Assembly (NCBI GenBank): GCA_027000685.1
Contig: JALTNN010000033.1
Coordinates: 1 to 5,817, forward strand
DNA length: 5,817 bases
Direction of reading: 5' to 3'
Source of the DNA: Microcaldota archaeon
Lineage (GTDB): Archaea; Iainarchaeota; Iainarchaeia; JAADDC01
Part shown: piece by piece, positions 5,208-5,817 of the stretch
Layout: each line of letters starts with the position of its first letter
Numbering within the stretch: position 1 is the stretch's first letter
Notes under the pieces: generated by a model
Told to the model about the DNA's origin: nothing
Databases searched by the model: none
What the model saw: the letters and a program-made list of their open reading frames with translations, nothing else
Position numbers and translations under genes: made by a program

Positions 5208-5817
5208 TAGACGTGGAGAGGAAGTACCTGATCCTGTTCTTCGTGAGGTGGAGGGGATTCCTTGAGAGGATGAGGAGGTATGCCGGTTCGAGACTTGCGG
5301 CGTTCGTGGAAAGGACGGGCCCCGTCCTCCTCCTCGGGCCCTTTCTCGGGAGAGAATTCGTCGATGATGTGCGCCCGGGGCTGATCCTCCTCATCCCCAC
5401 CTCACTACTCATGATAGGGGGAGTTCCCGCGGGCATGTTCACGCTCCTCTTCGGGCTCATGGGTGCTGCCTTCTTCATCCTCGGATCCTCGGCGGCCACA
5501 ATCCTTTCCACCTACCTCCAGGGAGGTAGTCCTCTCCCCGGCCTCGCACCCGTGATCCCCGGCGTGCAGGTAGGACCCTATTATATCCCCCTCGTGGAGG
5601 GCTGGCTCGCGATACTCCTCCTCTTCCTCATCCACGAGGGAGCCCACGGCGTCCTGGCCCTGAGAAAAGGGATAGATATCAGGGACTCGGCCATGGTTCT
5701 GCTTACCATCGTCCCCGTAGCGGCCTATGTTATGCCGGACGAGGAGGCCTTCAAGAGGGCGGATCCCCGTGCCAAGGTCTCCGTCCTGGCAGCGGGCCCC
5801 ACCGCTAACATACTTGC
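5204..5817 (+). CDS. Site-2-protease-type intramembrane metalloprotease (M50), N-terminal part, 3' end outside window
   Basis: A polytopic membrane zinc protease of the S2P class, which cuts substrates within or near the bilayer. The ATG at 5204 overlaps the MBF1 stop (ATGA), and a GGTGA SD lies 7 bases upstream; 204 complete codons are visible. The N-terminus is basic and probably cytosolic (about 1-38), followed by hydrophobic stretches (about 41-49, 60-72 and 78-102). The family's region before the active site is visible as VIPGVQVGPYYIPLVEGW (117-134), then a membrane helix with the zinc motif HEGAH (144-148, catalytic Glu145). Residues 171-189 (PVAAYVMPDEEAFKRADPR) match the archaeal S2P loop, and AAGPTAN (196-202) is the conserved GPxxN segment. 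The third zinc ligand, an Asp in a later helix, is beyond the window. Probable substrates are membrane-bound regulators or signal-peptide remnants, but none is identifiable here. It is most likely co-expressed with MBF1. Confidence 0.92.
   Translation, partial: MIDVERKYLILFFVRWRGFLERMRRYAGSRLAAFVERTGPVLLLGPFLGREFVDDVRPGLILLIPTSLLMIGGVPAGMFTLLFGLMGAAFFILGSSAATILSTYLQGGSPLPGLAPVIPGVQVGPYYIPLVEGWLAILLLFLIHEGAHGVLALRKGIDIRDSAMVLLTIVPVAAYVMPDEEAFKRADPRAKVSVLAAGPTANIL

Noticed and set aside
1..5817. Mobile elements, CRISPR arrays, inteins, tRNA genes or a defence island
   Set aside because: No direct-repeat arrays, transposase motifs, intein blocks or tRNA-like folds were seen. FEN-1, PAN and the visible part of SerRS are uninterrupted, and gene content is ordinary archaeal housekeeping plus one unknown.

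Overview
This window is a compact archaeal chromosome segment with seven genes and almost no non-coding DNA. The best guess is a thermophilic or hyperthermophilic euryarchaeal lineage. The evidence is archaeal-type information genes (PAN proteasomal ATPase, FEN-1 with a terminal PIP box, archaeal MBF1), archaeal TATA boxes about 25-30 bases before start codons, and Shine-Dalgarno (SD) sequences matching the archaeal 16S tail. Arginine is mostly AGG/AGA, proteins are rich in Glu, Arg, Lys and Val, and each gene's coding strand is purine-rich. PAN is typical of Euryarchaeota. The SerRS is the ordinary type, not the rare zinc-dependent methanogen type, which argues against Methanococcales and Methanobacteriales. 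I cannot name the genus.

Layout. Positions 2-868 (+) hold the C-terminal part of seryl-tRNA synthetase. Positions 889-1521 (+) encode a divergent thymidylate-kinase-like protein whose TATA box lies over the serS stop codon. A three-gene minus-strand operon then runs from 4751 down to 1499: PAN, FEN-1, and an unrecognised membrane-anchored, cysteine-containing protein. Its last gene overlaps the 3' end of tmk by 23 bases, tail to tail. A 39-base divergent promoter (4752-4790) separates PAN from the plus-strand pair MBF1 (4791-5207) and an M50 site-2-type membrane protease (5204 to the window edge). The longest gene-free stretch is that 39-base promoter.

How the genes fit together. PAN unfolds proteins for the 20S proteasome, MBF1 is a DNA-binding co-activator or regulator, and the M50 protease cuts within membranes. 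The divergent block around 4770 therefore links cytosolic proteolysis, membrane proteolysis and a regulator through one shared promoter. FEN-1 (Okazaki flap removal and repair) and the unknown envelope protein travel with PAN through very tight gene junctions (a 5-base gap, then an ATGA overlap).

Most interesting points: (i) the divergent promoter, where the two TATA boxes are interleaved so that both genes can be leaderless but probably not initiated at once; (ii) a PAN C-terminus of His-Phe-Arg where a hydrophobic-Tyr-X gate-opening motif is expected; (iii) a thymidylate kinase homologue lacking several nucleotide-binding hallmark residues; (iv) the uncharacterised membrane protein in the PAN-FEN1 operon; (v) C-terminal codons of PAN, FEN-1 and MBF1 that also form the SD of the next gene. 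I see no mobile element, CRISPR array, tRNA or rRNA.
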